Shown here one piece after another: positions 4,290 to 6,434 of a DNA stretch of 6,434 bases (its first letter is position 1; every line of letters begins with the position of its first letter). A model generated the notes under the pieces. That model had not been told where the DNA came from. It saw only the letters and a program-made list of their open reading frames with translations, and ran no database searches. This DNA comes from VRUB01 sp046758085 (lineage in GTDB: Bacteria > Pseudomonadota > Gammaproteobacteria > Acidiferrobacterales > SPGG2), in assembly GCA_046758085.1 (NCBI GenBank), contig JBHHZP010000181.1:1-6434 (forward strand). Direction: 5' to 3'. Position numbers and translations under genes: made by a program.

Positions 4290-6434
4290 CGCCGATCTCC
4301 TGGCAGACCGCCGTTTCCTCGTAAGCGATCTATGCGCGAAGCTGGAACGTTACCTCGAGCCCGATCAGGTCGCTGACGTCTACCGCGCCTATCTCTTTGG
4401 AGCCGAGGCGCACGAAGGGCAGCTACGTCGTAGTGGCGAGCCCTATATCTACCATCCCATAGAAGCCGCACGCATCCTGGCGGACATGCGCCTGGATGCG
4501 CAAAGCATCGCGGCCGCCATACTCCACGACGTCATCGAAGACACGAAAACGGCGAAGGAGCACATCGCCCGCGATTTTGGCAAAGAGGTTGCGGATCTGG
4601 TTGATGGTGTCAGCAAGATTAACCAGATCGAGTTTCAGACCAAGGAAGAAGAGCAGGCAGAGAATTTCCGCAAGATGCTGCTCGCGATGGGGCGGGACAT
4701 ACGCGTGATCCTGATCAAGCTGGCAGATCGACTGCATAACATGCGCACCCTGGACGCGCTTCGCAGAAACCAGCAAAGAGACATCGCGCGGGAAACGCTT
4801 GACATCTATGCGCCGATCGCCAACCGCCTCGGCATGCGCCAGTGGTACCACGAGCTCGAGGACCTGGGCTTTGCCTATCTGTACCCGGCACGGTATCGCG
4901 TGCTTGAGGAGGCGGTGCGAAAACGGCACGGCAATCGCAAAGCGATCGTCGAGAAGATTCGCAAGGCAATCGTCACGCAACTCGAACAAGAAGGCGTTAA
5001 AGCCGAGGTAACTGGCCGCGAGAAGAATCTCTACAGTATTTACCGCAAGATGCGCCAGAAAGGGCTTTCGTTCGAGGAGGTTTACGATGTCTACGGATTT
5101 CGCATTATGGTGGACAAGGTAGACTCCTGCTATCGCGTGCTCGGTGTGATCCATAATATGTACAAACCTATCCCGGGGCGGTTCAAGGATTACATCGCCA
5201 TTCCCAAAGCGAACGGCTATCAGTCCTTGCACACCATTGTTTTCGGTCCATTTGGTGTATCGGTAGAAATTCAGATCCGTACTGAAGAAATGCATCGTGT
5301 GGCCGATGTAGGCGTGGCGTCGCATTGGCTGTACAAGAGTGGCAAGCCCGGTGGCGCGAATATGCCGCAGAAGACTTTGCACTGGCTGAAAGACCTCCTC
5401 GATATTCAGCAAAAAGCAGGCAACCCGCGGGAGTTCCTCGAAAATCTCAAAGGCGACCTGTTCTCGGACGAGGTTTATGTCTTTACCCCGAATGGCGAGA
5501 TCAAGAAGTTGCCGCAAGGCGCCACCGTGATCGATTTTGCCTATGCAGTTCACACCGACGTCGGCAATCACTGCATCAGCGCCCGAGTGAATCGCGAGCT
5601 GGTGCCGCCGCGAACAATGCTGCGCAATGGCGACCACGTGAAAGTCATTACCGCCGACTGGGCGACCCCGAACCCAGTGTGGTTGGACTTTGTGGTCACG
5701 GGCAAGGCGCGCGCACACATTCGCAGCTTTCTCAAAAACCAGAAATCTGAGGAAGCAGTTGCGCTCGGCGAGCGCCTGCTTGGCCGGGCCATTCAGGCTG
5801 TCGGTCTCGATTTCGCCGGCGTGGATCAGGGCCAACGCACGGCGTTACTCAAGAAACTGAAGCTGAAGACATGGGATGATCTGTTGCGCGAAATAGGGTT
5901 GGGCAACCGGCTTGCGGCCGTGGTTGCGCACCAGCTGGCGCCCGATGCCAAGGAAGCCACACCGCGCCGATGGAATTGGCGACGTCGAAAACGCGCAGCG
6001 CTCGCGATCCGTGGTACAGAAGGCGTGGTTGTAAACTATGCACGTTGCTGCTGCCCGCTACCGGGTGACCCGATTATGGGTTTCGTGTCGGCCGGGCGTG
6101 GCATCGTGGTTCACACTGAGGATTGCCCCAATGTAGCGGAGTATCGCAAGCACCCGGAGAAATGGATAGATCTGCAATGGGAACAACAGATCGAACGTGC
6201 GTTTCCCGTGACCATCCGGGTAGAGGTGAGAAACAAACGTGGTGTATTGGCTTCCGTCGCCGCGGCAATTGCCGATACCGAGGCCAACATCGATTCGTTG
6301 TCCTTCGATGAGCGCGACGGTGCCCACCGGGGTATGAACTTTACGGTGGAGGTACGCGACCGTGTGCACCTGGCGCAGATCATGCGGCGCATACGGTTGC
6401 AGGGTGAGGTCATTCGCATCAGTCGCAAGAAGGG
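4286..6434 (+). CDS. spoT: Bifunctional (p)ppGpp synthetase/hydrolase SpoT, 3' end cut by window, apparent 1-base frameshift at the start
   Basis: Makes (p)ppGpp from GTP/GDP and ATP and hydrolyses it, the core of the stringent response. Numbering assumes the start at ATG 4286 with one missing base restored. The HD hydrolase domain keeps YIYHP (H57), ILHDVIEDT (H81, D82) and LIKLADRLHN (D148), so hydrolase activity is expected. The synthetase domain has D268 in YDVYGFRI, the bifunctional-type RFKD (299-302), YIAIPKANGYQSLHT and E328 in VEIQIRT, so synthesis is expected too. A TGS domain follows (about 392-455; VYVFTPNGEIKKLPQGAT), then a conserved-cysteine/zinc-finger region (C588-C590, H610, C614) and a C-terminal ACT domain (about 640 onward). 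About 716 residues are visible; E. coli SpoT has about 702, so only a few codons should be missing. The homologous frame is open from 4132, but between GTG 4225 and ATG 4486 it has no ATG, GTG or TTG. ATG 4286 reads only 12 codons before TAA 4322-4324. Restoring one C after 4293 gives MTPDLLADRRFLVSDLCAKL. Confidence 0.93.

Noticed and set aside
4286..4322. Programmed ribosomal frameshift at the spoT start
   Set aside because: No X XXY YYZ slippery heptamer in the right phase and no obvious downstream stimulator; a missing base is the simpler reading.
4423..5835. Long open frame on the minus strand (470 codons)
   Set aside because: It lies wholly antisense to the strongly homologous spoT gene, and its translation shows no recognisable domain. 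It is a by-product of the codon bias of the opposite strand.

Overview
The window is GC-rich chromosomal DNA with dense bacterial gene packing. The protein sequences are proteobacterial, most likely from a gammaproteobacterium. Three points support this: a bifunctional SpoT-type (p)ppGpp enzyme directly after rpoZ, the gene order gmk-rpoZ-spoT, and YicC, Gmk and omega sequences that align closely with my memory of the Escherichia coli proteins. yicC lies immediately upstream of gmk, unlike in E. coli, where it is elsewhere. The genus cannot be named from the sequence alone.

Layout. On the minus strand (10-1923) a soluble Ser/Thr protein kinase gene is followed 9 bases later by a PP2C-type protein phosphatase gene, so the two are probably one transcript read right to left. 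A 317-base intergenic region (1924-2240) separates this pair from a plus-strand series. It holds a perfect intrinsic terminator that points right and has no plus-strand gene in front of it. The plus-strand series is yicC (2241-3107), gmk (3220-3828), rpoZ (3957-4289) and spoT (4286 to the window end). Between yicC and gmk lies an array of CAAG-type heptamers facing an inverted array. Between gmk and rpoZ lies an AT-rich stretch followed by a small hairpin.

How the genes fit together. The plus-strand genes centre on guanine nucleotides and the stringent response. Gmk makes GDP, a precursor of the GTP/GDP that SpoT uses to make (p)ppGpp. SpoT makes and degrades the alarmone. Omega (RpoZ) forms part of a ppGpp site on RNA polymerase in proteobacteria. 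YicC is an RNA-acting protein. The divergent kinase/phosphatase pair is a reversible phosphorylation module whose targets cannot be read from sequence.

Main oddities: (1) the reading frame of spoT has no usable start codon near its homology start, and an ATGA start overlapping the rpoZ stop is one base out of frame, which looks like a 1-base deletion; (2) the orphan terminator suggests a small RNA or an attenuator; (3) the inverted heptamer arrays end 12 bases before the gmk start; (4) the phosphatase has a very basic C-terminal tail. All genes belong to known families, and I see no clear evidence of an entirely new system.
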